DNA from: Acephala macrosclerotiorum
Taxonomy: Eukaryota; Ascomycota; Leotiomycetes; Helotiales; Mollisiaceae
Length of the DNA stretch: 64,000 nt
Direction of reading: 5' to 3'
Assembly (NCBI GenBank): GCA_014904845.1
Contig: MU119240.1
Coordinates: forward strand, 248,001-312,000
A program made the position numbers and the translations under genes. Each line of letters begins with the position of its first letter. Positions within the stretch are counted from its first letter, which is position 1. Under the pieces are notes generated by a model that did not search any database, was not told where the DNA came from, and worked only from the letters and a program-made list of their open reading frames with translations. Positions 32,446 to 44,200 of the stretch are shown here, piece by piece.

Positions 32446-33195
32446 TCCTCACGAATCTTATTTGCAAACTGCTTCTAACCTTCAAGTAAAAGCTTTAGAT
32501 TAGCTCAAGAATACTCATTCAACCATATAGACAATGCTTAGCAGGTATGATTTTGGTCAAGATATAAAAGACCAAAAAATTTTTTACATGTACGTTCTCA
32601 ATATACTACTACCAATTAACAAGATGAGGCCAGGCCACAGGAAGAATATATATACGATTCATAAGCCTCGTAGCATCAACAACACCTTTGTTTGCTATTT
32701 AGTCTTCCATTATGCATCTTCTTAAGGGAGCTGGTCTCGGGGGAAACGATGTTCATGAAGGCTTGGAGGTTATCCTTGACCTCACTTCTCTTACTTGCGG
32801 CAAGGGCTACAAGGAAAATGGGATCTGATATTGAAATTTGGCTCAACGTGACGTCTTCAATATTCTCCGTTGGCATATGCCTATCACGCTCCTCCACCGC
32901 ACACACACAAGCGTTTCAAACTCCTTTTGAATAGATCTGCGACGCTCATTGTCAGGCATGAACACATCCCACTATACTTACCGATCCGCTTTGTAAAATG
33001 CTGGGGGCATTGTAATGAAGAGCAGTGCCGCTCGTCGACCTGAAAAAGGGGTAGGTTCCATAAAATCCACAGTACTGGCAAGCTGCTTCTCCAATAAGGT
33101 CTTTGGATAAAGAATCTCGTAACCGGTCGCTGAGGATGAGGAAGTTGAGAATTTCGCTTGTTTCTCTTTGGTCTCCGCTCCACCAATTTCGCCGC
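32446..33195. other. intergenic, no gene seen
   Basis: Convergent 3' flanks of the HET gene and 2EXR copy H. It contains AT-rich sequence near 32560-32660. No feature is supported. Confidence 0.4.
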
Positions 33196-34287
33196 TCATT
33201 CGCGGTCCGCATCATCCGCGTTGCTGTCCCTGTCGCTGTCGTCACTGTCCTCGTTATCCTCGCTGTTCTCGCTGTTCTCGCCATATCTGATGATGTCGAT
33301 ACCGATGAAGTCTAAATCATTCACGAGTGCCTCGTCCGCACCTTTTTGAATCATTGCTTGTCTGAATGCTGGCGAGAACGTTTCAAAAACCTCATCGAAT
33401 GATGTTCCCAAATCAAAAGTTTCAACATGATCACCGGACCAACATCTGCTTTGTTCAATATTCTCAGCAGGATCGTTCTTCTTGTGGCCTATTATTGGTC
33501 GAGAAGTGATGTCCTTGAGAGCCTCGTTAGGAACGTGGCGCTCATACGGCATGCAAATATCGCTAGCAACGATTGCGATAGTCTTCAGCTTCTTGAGGCG
33601 ACCAGAATCATGTCCCCATAGAGCAGGGCTTTTGGTTTCCTCGAAGTTGAGGGCAATGTGTTGAGGATTTGACTTCGAGAGGTGAGGTAGAATCTCGTAA
33701 ACGGTCGTTTGGTACCCACAGAAGCCGCTGAACGGATCGAAGGGTGAGGTGCGAAGAGAGAAGTACACGATATCTTGATCAAAGTCGATCCGGGTATAGA
33801 GTAGCCTCCAGGTAGCGATTGAGCATCCGTCGCGGTCCATTGTCGCCAATGTCTTGTACTTCTTTAGGACATGATTGCGCGATTCACGGGAAGCATGGAG
33901 TATGGAAGGGGTCTTGCAGTCGGTGTAGGCAATTCCAGGGTCACCCATCCCATTTCTTCCGTGATGTACTAAGAGTTCGATAACTCGGGGTCCTGGCATA
34001 GCTTCATCCCAAATCTTGAGTCGCAACTCAATCGGAAGCTTGGGGAACAAAGTAAACTTTTCTAGTGGAGCAGGAACATTGGTAGAAGCGAGTTGAGTTG
34101 CGACCGAAGCGCTGCTTGAGGATTGAGTAGCATCTGATGCATAAGTTGTGCCGTCTTCCTCCATTGCCGATACCCGAGCACTTGATATACCGCCATCCTC
34201 AATATTCTCGGAAGCCTTGAAGTTTGGCATGGTCTCGACTGACTCCTCGCGTGTCTCCTTTGCTGCTAAATTCTTGTCTCCTTCCAT
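33196..34287 (-). CDS. 2EXR domain protein, intact (copy H)
   Basis: Intronless, 363 aa from ATG 34287. Residues 1-70 are polar and acidic. The core is EKFTLFPKLPIELRLKIWDEAMPGPRVIELLV, then SILHASRESRNHVLKKYKTLATM (both ExR motifs intact), YTRIDFDQDIVYFSLRTS, NPQHIALNFEET, LKKLKTIAIVASD and the tail ADEALVNDLDFIGIDIIRYG. It ends in a low-complexity Asp/Ser/Asn tail of about 30 residues. The two halves match copy E closely in order and spacing. It is the first 2EXR copy beyond the HET gene and shows no sign of decay. Confidence 0.9.
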   Translation of the reverse strand: MEGDKNLAAKETREESVETMPNFKASENIEDGGISSARVSAMEEDGTTYASDATQSSSSASVATQLASTNVPAPLEKFTLFPKLPIELRLKIWDEAMPGPRVIELLVHHGRNGMGDPGIAYTDCKTPSILHASRESRNHVLKKYKTLATMDRDGCSIATWRLLYTRIDFDQDIVYFSLRTSPFDPFSGFCGYQTTVYEILPHLSKSNPQHIALNFEETKSPALWGHDSGRLKKLKTIAIVASDICMPYERHVPNEALKDITSRPIIGHKKNDPAENIEQSRCWSGDHVETFDLGTSFDEVFETFSPAFRQAMIQKGADEALVNDLDFIGIDIIRYGENSENSEDNEDSDDSDRDSNADDADRE

Positions 34288-35121
34288 GACTACCGGTTCA
34301 GAGCTCGGATTGAGTTGATAGACAGCGTGATCGGGGGTGCGCTTTAATCGAAGAGCTGTCCAAAGTAGAAAGTGAGATCAACTTGAATGATCTTTCGAAG
34401 TGAGAATTGTTCAGAGAAAGGTGAGAGGACTTCGGTTGGGGTTGAAATCCAGCTCGAGTCCTAGATATCTCTGGAGGAAATGTTCTTGTTGCGAAAGAGG
34501 TACTAATATTGTAGTAATAATCGCGAATTAGCGCGTAGTAGGGACCGCACAACGAAAGCGTCGTCTTCAAAGTTGACGTCCAATAAAATAATCCGTGAGA
34601 TGGCCGGCGGAAGTGCTTGAAGTGTGCCCAAATCTGATCGCAGAGAGAATCGAAGATCTTGAGTCGGCCGCGAAAAGAATTAATCCTCAAACGTGTTGTG
34701 TGATGGCAAAGAAAAGTCTGAATCGAGGTTGAGAAGTAGACGAGGTCGAAAGTATGAAGAGATCAGGTGAAGCTAACAAAGTAGGCATCCACGACCGGCA
34801 AAAGATCATAAAGCTCGACCGAAACTACAGGCGAAAGAGGTTGGACTAGGTATGAAAGTGGGCAAGCACAAGGGCCTCCGAATGAAGGCATTCCCAAGCC
34901 GAAAGTGCTACCCCGCATCACGTGCACCTCTCTACTTCTCATCCTCCTCATCTCTCTACCTCTGCATTCCCAATTTCACGAAAGAAAGAACACATGGATC
35001 AAAAGGTGAGCCTTAATCAAATAGGTATATCATTCATCATTGCATAAATCTCATCAACATCCTCTTCCTCTTGCTCTGGACAGCTTCCCCCTATCCCCCA
35101 CCCTCCTCAATTGTTGCCACC
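34288..35121. other. intergenic, no gene seen
   Basis: 5' flank of copy H and 3' flank of the OPT gene. The frame at 34298-34690 has an ATG but no motif. Confidence 0.35.
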
Positions 35122-37811
35122 TCAAACCCAAGTCGTAGGACCAAACGTCGCATTCACCAACTTCGTCTGCACCGCTGCGTTCCAATCCCCATTATTCATA
35201 AACCCACCATTAAACCCACCCCACCACGCCGGACTGTTCACCTCAGGAAGCTGAAGTGCGAAAAAGATAAGCAAAATCGCAATGATCGTCCCGGAATCCA
35301 GCGCCGCCGAGGTAATATAGTTGTATTCCGTCCACCAACCTGGATGACGGCCCTTGATGATCTTGTTGAACACTAAACCAACCGTTCCCCATGTTGCGTA
35401 GGTCATGGGCGTAGCAGGAGGAATATATCCGGTGCCTCCAAAGATGATAGCCGTGTTGACATAGCGCATTGGAGACTTGGGGAACTTCCTCGCCAACACC
35501 CAACAAACGATTGGAAGACCAAAACCGAGAAGGAAGAACCACATCATCGGATGATAAATAGCGCCCGTTCCAAAGATTCTCGCTGGACCAATAACACCCC
35601 AGATAATCGACGCCGTGAAGAAAACATGCGCGTTCGGACATGTATAATTATTCGGTTGATCTGATGTACAAACATCATTAATCGATCCTAGAGCCCAATT
35701 CAAAACCGCAATCTGAACAACACAAGACCAAAGTGTAGCAACAAATTGAGCCCAGAAAGTAACTCGTTGAGGAACTTTCATGTAATGCGCCAATTTGATA
35801 TCTTGGGTGAAATAAAGGCCTTGGTAACAAGTAATATATCCATACATCTTAAACATCATCATTGCTAACGGACGACCGGGTTGCATGTATCCGATGATGA
35901 ATTCGGTGATGACATTGAGACCGAGTTGGACGTTGGTGGTAGCTTGCACGATGCCGATCGGGAGGTAGAAGAAGCAGGATATTAAGAGGGCGACGATGAA
36001 TGCCCACCAGGTGAGATGGGTTTCCCAAACGAGGCAGGTGACGAGGCCCAAGGCGAACATTACTGCGGCAGAGATAGCGTACCTGTTGTTTTGTTAATGA
36101 GGTAGTGGGGAACGGGGATGGAGGGGGATGTACCACCACCATGGAGCTTCCTTGTATTTAGCCATCATCTTCAAGTGTACATCTGCGCCATCCATTCGGG
36201 ACGCTTTCCACTTGGCCCAGATCTCAGGGCCGTGGTAGAGCCCGACGTGCATCACGACTGCAATGATGGCTGCGAATGAGAGACCGTATGCCAAAGCAAA
36301 TGTCGTCGACAGGAAAAGTGGCGAGTACGCTGCATACTTGACCGGATCCAGTTCATATTCAGGCGTCAAGATCTTGCTCACGTTATAAGCCTTTCCAGTG
36401 TTATCGAATGAACCACTGGTAGACATTGGAAGGTATTCGGAGTAGAAAGAGCCGGTGAAGTGGATGCCGAGTGAAGTGATGAGTGTGAATATAAGAACTC
36501 CGATCATCGTGTTCGCGATGGCGTGGAAGGGATAGACGAGGGGGGAGAGAATGAAGGCGGTGATCACCGACCAGTCGAAGGAAATTGGGATGAGAGAGAG
36601 GCCGGAAACGCCGCCGAAAATCTGGTTGACGACTACATTGTTTGGGGCGGCCCAGGTGACGAATGCGAATGTTGCGAGGAAGGGAGCGATCCAGAGGGGG
36701 AACCTATAAGGAGTTAGAATACAACTTCGTACAATCTGAGGAATTTGAATGACCCAAGAGAAATGGGACTTTCTAGCATCTGGGGTCTGGATTCCACAAA
36801 GATTGCCCAGAAAAAATATCGTAGACTTACCATTCCCAAACGAAAATACCAAGCATGAGGTACAAGAACCACTTGTATCTCCCAATCTTCCATCCAGAAA
36901 GCTTCAATGCATCTGGAGTAGCACGTGTATGAATAGTCTCAAACATAGTCGTAGTAATCAAGTTCGAAGGCCAAATCATAGCAGCAGGCTCAACAAGCCA
37001 CTTCCTTGTCACTCCAGCAAGACCAAGACCAAGCATTTGGCACGTGATGGTAAGCAGAAGCTGATATCCCCATCCGAAGTTTTGGCCGTAGTAGACCTGT
37101 TGTGCAAGGAGCACATCGGTGGAGTAGGCGAAAGTTCCTCCGAAAGAAGCGTTGGCCATAATAACAATCAGGGTGTGTTCCTTCATGTTGAATTTGCCAT
37201 TGTTGAGAGTCCAGGTATATCCAAAAGTCTTAAATTTGCGGGATGGCATAACTGTTCCTGTCAGCTGAAATCCCACAGCAAGCTAAGCTTTCACGTACCA
37301 TATTGCCATGCAATACCGAATGGGTATGAAAGCAATAAAGTAACAACCGGGGTCAAGGAAATACTCGGATTCCTCAGCGAAAACAGCATATTAATCGCAC
37401 TGCCAATCGTCGTCCACAACATCCCAATAACCCACGCCCTCACCGTATTCGCCGGACACTCCTCATCATAGTTCCTAACCGCAGCTCTGACTTCCGGATA
37501 AGGAGAGTTCTCTTCCAGAAGGGTGGTCTCGATAGCGACTTTCTTTTCGAGGTCGCCGACTTTGAGAGCTTCGTCTACGGCGGCGAGTTGGTCGGCTGGC
37601 AGATTAGGGTCCCAGGCGTGTTCGTGTTTGAAAGCTTCGAGTTCCTTTTGGACGCCGGTTGCGGTTGCGGTTGCGGGTCTGTACTCATCAGTGGGTGTTC
37701 AATTGATAGATCGCTGTGATAGAGGAGAGCTTACCCATCGCTGCCAGAGTCAACCTCCTGCGCGGCCGTATGCGTACCGCCAGGTCTCTTGAACAATCCG
37801 CCCAAACCCAT
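35122..37811 (-). CDS. oligopeptide transporter, OPT family
   Basis: Five exons (37811-37735, 37678-37299, 37257-36831, 36703-36134, 36082-35122) splice in phase to 804 aa. The start is MGLGGLFKRPGGTHT. A hydrophilic N-terminus precedes the OPT motif EENSPYPEVRAAV near residue 80, followed by WVIGMLWTTIGSAINMLFSL (first membrane helix). The rest has the many helices typical of OPT carriers; the end carries NKIIKGRHPGWWTEYNYITSAALDSG, the conserved C-terminal block, and NGGFMNNGDWNAAVQ. Such carriers import small peptides or glutathione by proton symport at the plasma membrane; the substrate here is not predictable. It is intact and flanked by 2EXR copies. Confidence 0.95.
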
Positions 37812-40173
37812 GATGAACACTGGTCTGGTGAAGCAAAAAGTTCAGGTGAAAGGATGAGGAGGGGAAACCCACGGAGCACAGTGCGAGGTTATGAGGGCTA
37901 GTCGAGGACACTGCAGCTCCCCTAGTCTTTATGGGAGACACAAGGATCCAGCATTGCTGCACCTACCTCGTTACCGATTAAATATATGCTCAATCCCAGG
38001 CTATTCCTAGCCCAATAGTATTTCCAGCCTGGCTCATATCGACCTTCCACTTGGGGACAGTAAGAATAGACGCCTCTGATAAACATGAATTGTGCCCGAT
38101 AGAGAAAATGAGTGTCCCGACACCATGACCTTCGATCATGTACGCGAAGGGCTCATACTATCGTTGGAGCATTTTAATGACCTTCCGGATTCAGAGCTGG
38201 TTGCGTTCCACTGGGATCTCGAAGCTGAGAGCAAGAATGGGGAATGGGAGAGCTAGAACATGCCAAGGTGTTCTCTGTGCAGCGCCGATCAACTCGATAG
38301 GGAAGTTTTAAGTGGACGTCGTGAACCTTCGTCCTACGTCTGCCGAGGATAGAGGACAGGGGACGCTAGGAGGACGACATGGATCGCAGAGAAATCCAAT
38401 TCGAGTGATGCGATAATGGATGCTCACGTGGAGAATATAAAGATAAATATAATTTCAAGCAAGCAGGAGAAAGTTGATCCCGGGGAATCATCCATCTGGT
38501 CGCATAACGAGTGGGCTGCCTCGAAGTGGGAAACCGATAAGAGATCGATCTTCTGGTCAGCCCTTCTTTCTTGAGCACAGCATCCGTCCAGGCGACCAGC
38601 GTCTGCATTTGGGAGGACAAAGTGTGCATTGAGATAGGGGAAGGAATGTGAGCCTCGTACGGTCATGAGCCAATCATCGTGTCGAAACCAATCGGGGCGA
38701 CCCCGGTCTTTATTGTCCGGGGACGTGCTCAAGATACGCAAGCTTCGGACGCCAGATAAGGATGGGGATGAAAGCGGGGAGGCACATCAATATCTCGAGA
38801 TAGGGGAGCGACAGGGAGGTCGACGACGAGGTCCAGATGTGAGAGCGCGACGTGGGATCATGAAATACGAACCATTGGCCTCAATTCAACGTCAAATTAG
38901 TCTCCCACCCAACACGGCTGAAGCATCCGCCACACGATTGAAAAGTTCCATGCATGGAAGATGCAGTGAAGCTTGGCCAAGATCCAATGCTGCACATGAC
39001 CCAAATTATTGGATACACGCAGGAAAGGGGCAGAAATGGGGTCGCACTTGGATGACAATGACCTGCTAGATTGAGGAATGATGACCTCGAGACCTTCATC
39101 GCCAACCATTCAAAAGGTCGCTGAACTTCTCTCATTGTTTGTTCCAAGGGGAGAATTTCAACCAGCAATTAAAGATCAGGAGCCTGTTCCAACGAGAGGA
39201 CTGTGAGAACAGTGACGGAACGGGAAGATCCAGATGTGGGATGGTCAACGCCTCCAGCTTGCGGAGCTTTCAAGCGCCCGTATCGACAAAGCCTTAATTT
39301 GAATTTGAACGCATCCTTTGAAAGTATTTTTTGAAGCCTGAATTTGAACTCCGTATACTCTCTTCCTGGTTGTTCGCGATTCCATATGTTCAACGCCACA
39401 CCTGTGCGACGTCTCGTGAGCGGCCGGGCACGATCCGACCTTCCACAAATGGAAAGCAAGATTCGTGCGGCGTCGAGGACGCGATTGCAAGCGCACGCTG
39501 CGGTTGGATGTCGAAGATCAAGATATTATTTTCCACGAATCCAAATAGTGTTCGTGGTAGAGTCAAGATGCCAAGTGTGGCGTCCCTAGATTCGTAGAGT
39601 GTCAAGATACCGCTTTCTTGTCCACAAATGTACAAGTGACACTTATGATCGAGATATCGAGTGTCCAAAATCCAGTTGCGGGATTGGGAAGATGTCCGTC
39701 TCGAGTATCTCAAGGCGCCGACATATTAACCTCGCTCCACGATTTGATTTCGAATGAGGAACTGAGACGTCGACCTTGACTCCGGGCCTTCGGCTGTGGC
39801 GTGAGAAAGCGCCGAGACATAAAAGATCTTAAGCCTCTCCACAAACGAGCTTCCAGAAGCCAGCGCCTCTCGAACGCCATCTCGTCAAGAGTCTTACCAT
39901 TCGGAAATTCGCCGAATATTCCCTAAAAAGGAGTCGCCAATCGGTTGTTATTGCCGAACGCTTGCATCAGCGGCCATCGTAAGCGCAATGTTTGAGGCGA
40001 ATCTAAAATGTCGGAAAGATGTCCAGCGCGGCTCGTAGTGACATGAAGAAAGGCCCGATTCAAGTTTTCCGTCCCGAGTCGGCAGGCCCGGCCGTATGAG
40101 ATGATCTGGTGGAAGTTACGGGTATCCCCTTCCTGTCTCACGCTCAAAGATTCGCTGCATCGGCTGTCCTACT
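37812..40173. other. 2.4 kb without a supported gene
   Basis: 5' flank of the OPT gene and 3' flank of 2EXR copy I. Many short frames on both strands overlap without motifs. The frame at 39390-39713 (-) includes LYICGQESGILTLYESRDAT but has no recognisable family and no splice partner. Nothing is supported. Confidence 0.4.
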
Positions 40174-40995
40174 TTACCCTTCAGTCGCCTCACGTCCAAG
40201 GCCTTCCGCGGCCGTTCGTTTTTTTTTTCTCCACCACTTTCCAAAGTCAATCGCCTGAATAGCCGGTCTTCCATCCTCAAATTCCATCCGACACTCGTTA
40301 CAACATTTCTCGTCATTTCCATGCCACTCCGGGGTCTCACTTTTGCAACTTCTCACCCACCCCATTCCCTCTCTTTCCATAAGCTGCACGAAATCCTCCC
40401 GCAGAGCTAGCTTCGCAAATAGGTGTCCGCTCCCTTTGTACATCGTATCGGCCGCCAAAATAAAGATTTCCTCAACCTTAGTCCTCTCCCCTCGATACCC
40501 AATATACGGTCTAAAAAATTCCCAGAACCAATCATGGTCAGACCCCACAAACGCTCCCTCCGCAAACCGTGAAAAGCACTTGAACGTCATAATCCTCTTT
40601 GCTGGCTTCACGATTCGGTAGAAAGCGGATGGCCACATGCCAATTTCTGTATCCTCCGGGAACAGCGATCCATATTGTACCATGAGGATGTCCTTTGTGT
40701 AATTGATATAACAGCCGAGCTCTGGTATGATGTCTTCTTGATAGACTTGGTCGGGGGAAGGCGGTCTGGTGGCGCTGTTGGAGTGGTCGAGGGCAGTGGT
40801 GACCCATTCGTATCCTTGCTTGAGTGCTTGGGATCGCGAATCTTGACAGGTGTGTAGGAGGCTAGGTATCTTATTCATTCGTTTCCAGAGCCACCATTGT
40901 TCGAAGGAGAGGACTCGGGGTCCGATGGAATCGATTGCAGCGTCCCAGATGAGGAGCTGTATTTCTAGTGGTAGGTTTGGGAAGCGTGAAAACAT
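40174..40995 (-). CDS. divergent 2EXR domain protein (copy I)
   Basis: 273 aa from ATG 40995 (the frame to 41052 begins only with GTG). The core is MFSRFPNLPLEIQLLIWDAAIDSIGPRVLSFEQ, then SLLHTCQDSRSQALKQGYEW, YINYTKDILMVQYG and a basic C-terminus (KWWRKKKRTAAEG). It keeps the PNLPLE-IW-GPRV frame of the family, but both name-giving motifs have changed: ELR to EIQ and ESR to DSR. Later it has HGNDEKCCNECRMEF, a Cys cluster not seen in the other copies. This is an older, diverged relative or a subfamily with other ligands. Placement at the end of the array, after the OPT gene, suits an outlier. Confidence 0.82.
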   Translation of the reverse strand: MFSRFPNLPLEIQLLIWDAAIDSIGPRVLSFEQWWLWKRMNKIPSLLHTCQDSRSQALKQGYEWVTTALDHSNSATRPPSPDQVYQEDIIPELGCYINYTKDILMVQYGSLFPEDTEIGMWPSAFYRIVKPAKRIMTFKCFSRFAEGAFVGSDHDWFWEFFRPYIGYRGERTKVEEIFILAADTMYKGSGHLFAKLALREDFVQLMEREGMGWVRSCKSETPEWHGNDEKCCNECRMEFEDGRPAIQAIDFGKWWRKKKRTAAEGLGREATEG

Positions 40996-41219
40996 CTTGA
41001 ATTCGATTGAGAGCTGGACGAAATTGGGATTTCGCGTGGTGGGAGAAAACACAAAATGATTTTTGTGGTTGTAAATGTTGGCTAGGTTTTTGTGTCTTGC
41101 GGGTAGTACACGCCGAACGGTCCCAAGTCTGAGAAGAACATGGATGGCGCTATCCCAAGTGGGATTTCGTCATAAAAATCTCGCACGCCTCTTCCTAGCC
41201 ATTTCTTCTTTAAGCATCC

Positions 41220-44200
41220 CTAATACCAATCAATATCCTCAATCTCTCCATCCTTCTTCTTCTCAACATTCTTCGGTCCACCCCTCTCAAACATCTCCAA
41301 AATAGGCCCCTTCCCACAAGCAGCTGCTACATCCAACGCACTCCTCCCCTGTCCATCCTCAGCCAAAGGGTCAAGTCCCCTCTTCACCAATTCCGCAAAC
41401 AGATCTCTCTCGATCTCGGGCAGTGCGAGACCACTTCGGGCCACGACATGGAGAGCAGTCTCTCCCTCATTATTTCTAACAAAGAGATCTGCCTTCCATC
41501 CCTGCTCATCTTCTTCTCCCTTGTGGTCGAAGAATTTATCAATATTGGCAAGGTGATGAGCACCCTTTGGATCTTTATTATTGGACTCCTGCTTCCTACT
41601 CAAAAACACAAAAAGCGGCGTGTTCCCGTCTCTATCCTTCCCATTAATATCCCCTCCTTCCTTCAGAAATTTCTTCCAAAGTTCATACAAGCCAGAGTAG
41701 TACTCAGGCTTATGCTCACGATGCAAATAGCTAGCCCGTTGCCGCTCATAGACTTCCAGACATTGGTGCGCGATATGATGCAACGCAGTCTTCCCTTCTG
41801 GATCCGGCTCTTGGAGATCTGCGCCCATTTCTTGCAATTTCTGGATAGTTTTCGGACGTAAGACCTTCAATGCTTCGTGTAATGGCGAGTAACCTTTGTT
41901 GTCTTTCACAAGCAACAATTTTTGTACAGAGGGATGTTCGAGGAATTGTAGAATAGCATCTTCTTCCATATCCACATTCGCACAAAGGTAATGAAGGGCA
42001 TGACGACCTGAATCATCTTTGACGAGTGGATCGACGCCGAGATCAAGGAGGCGGATGACGGGTGCTTTGATCTTCTCGAACCAATGTTGATGTCTGTATC
42101 CTTTCAACACCCTCGTCCAGTTCGCGGCTGCTAAGAGGACGGTTCGACCGAGTTGACCCGTCTTCTCCCAATCGATATATTCCGCGCATTCTATGAACGC
42201 GAAAACGATCTCTTGTTCGCTGTGCTCGAAGACGTAATGGATTAATGTTTCTGTCTCAGTCAACTTTGCATAAGGATCTGCACCTCGTTGAATTAGAAGC
42301 TTGACGAGAGGAGCGGTGTTCTCAGCTTGTTGATTGAACAGGTTTGAGAACGAGGCGCAGAAGAGTGCGGTGCGGAGTTGGGATTTGGCGAGGTAGTGGA
42401 CTTGGAAACCGTTATTTTCGTCGATGGAGTTTGGGTTTGAGCCTGCGTCGAGTAGTACTTCGAGGGCTTTGAGGTCTTGGCTTTGGATTGCCGTGAATAG
42501 AGGGGAGAGTTTGCCAAGATTTAGATCTGCTCCGTTGGCGAGAAGGGATCTTATGATTTCGGGGGATGAGCTGGCTTTATGGAGGCAGCTGAGTCCGGAG
42601 GAGTCGAGGATGTTGGGGTCTGCGCCGAGTTCTAGGAGGAGGGTAGCGCAGTCTGGAGTCCAGAAACCTGCTAATTCACCCCTGTTTTTTTTCACCTCCC
42701 CTTTGCTGGCGACATGAAGTGGGGTCTCTCCTTTCTCATTCAGAGCATTGATGTCCGCTCCTTTCTCGACGAGGTAACGGATGGCGAGGATTTGCCAAAA
42801 TGACTTCCCCGTGGCAAGGACATGGAGTGCTGTCGCTCCTGGAACATGGCCTGGATCTCCTTTCTTCATCGAGTAGCAATCAGTAGCAATGAGCGCATGG
42901 GCATTGACATTCACTCCACATTTCTCAACCAAGAGCTGGATCATTTGGAGGCCGTAGGCACCGCTATGACATGTAGTGTGTAAGATCGGGGCATAAGCAT
43001 CAAAGCCCGGAGGGTAGCTCTCCCCTTCCGTTTCCTTCTTATATCTCTCGAGTACGGTCGAGGGGTCATCGTTTAGTGTTGCGAGGGAGCCGAATGCCGT
43101 CATTAGTTCTGTCAATCTGTCCTTTGCTGCTTCGAGTAACAATTTATTCGTTGCTGCCGAGTCGTTCGCGAGGTCGTCCTTATGGGTGCCAACCCAGGAA
43201 CAAAGAGAAGGATATTCGAGCATTCCGACCCACTTCTGAGGTTTCTTCAACACTTCCTTCCGTGTCTCTTCATCGAGTTGCTCCATGCTTGGCGATCTTG
43301 GTACTGTCTTGATACTTAGCAGGATAGGGAGATTCTTGCGCCTCGTCTCATCAATGTCCCAGCTCTCAACCATCTTCGGTGCCGTAAACGCCAACTTGGA
43401 GATCATTTCCTTGCATTCGTTCACAATCGCCAAATCGAGTGGGAACCACTTACTGCCATCCAACGCCAACGGATCCGCTCCAGCTTCAAGCAATATGTCA
43501 ACAATACCTCCCACACGACATGTGTCATGCTCGGAAGAGCGAGGGCTGGAATAATTGCAGCTGTACCATGGTTTCTGTTCATATTTTCTCATGGCACCTG
43601 GACGGAAACGATCCTTGGGGGTGCTCGCGCCAGTGTGATCGCGGTGTCTGAGATTGCGGTTGCTGAGGACAGACCAGAGATTCTGTTCGTTGGGAAAGAA
43701 AGCGCAAGCATGAAGCGGAGTTCGCTCGTCCTCATCTTTTATGTGTACGGAAGCTCCTGCTTTGAGAAGGCAGAAAACTGACTCGGGACGTCCGGAAATA
43801 CAGGCATCGTGGAGAGGAGTTCTGCCATTTTGGTCTTGAGCGTCGACGAGTCCTTTGCACTTTTTGTTTTGTCAGTCTTGAAAACGTCTTGAGATGGTGA
43901 TGAAGTGACGTTAAAAGAGAGATGTGAGGAGAGATTAGGCTGATGCCTAGTGGCGGCTCGAATTTTCCGAGTCTGACATCTCACGTCAATGGTCGGGTGA
44001 TGCCAAGACTTTGAGGTTTTCTCGCAACTCGCGAGAATTACTGCAACCCTACTAGCCTCTCCCATTGAAGCTTGATCCTGGGGATCGTTACCCGAGAGCT
44101 CCAACGGCATTCCATGGATCGCGATGTTGACATTTGAGGTGGCTTCGTATTTCCGTTGAGCTCTGAGGCATGTGTACTCACTCTACATGGGAGTTGGAAG

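Noticed and set aside
33196..33280. acidic tail of 2EXR copy H as a separate repeat element
   Set aside because: The GAAAAC/GAGGAC-like repeats encode the Asp/Ser/Asn tail in frame, so they are part of the gene.
34298..34690. 130-codon minus-strand frame before 2EXR copy H
   Set aside because: LKIFDSLCDQIW looks slightly like the 2EXR core, but the rest does not follow the family and there is no GPRVIE block.
39390..39713. minus-strand frame with LYICGQESGILTLYES
   Set aside because: No family recognised and no extension by splicing; composition is not clearly coding.
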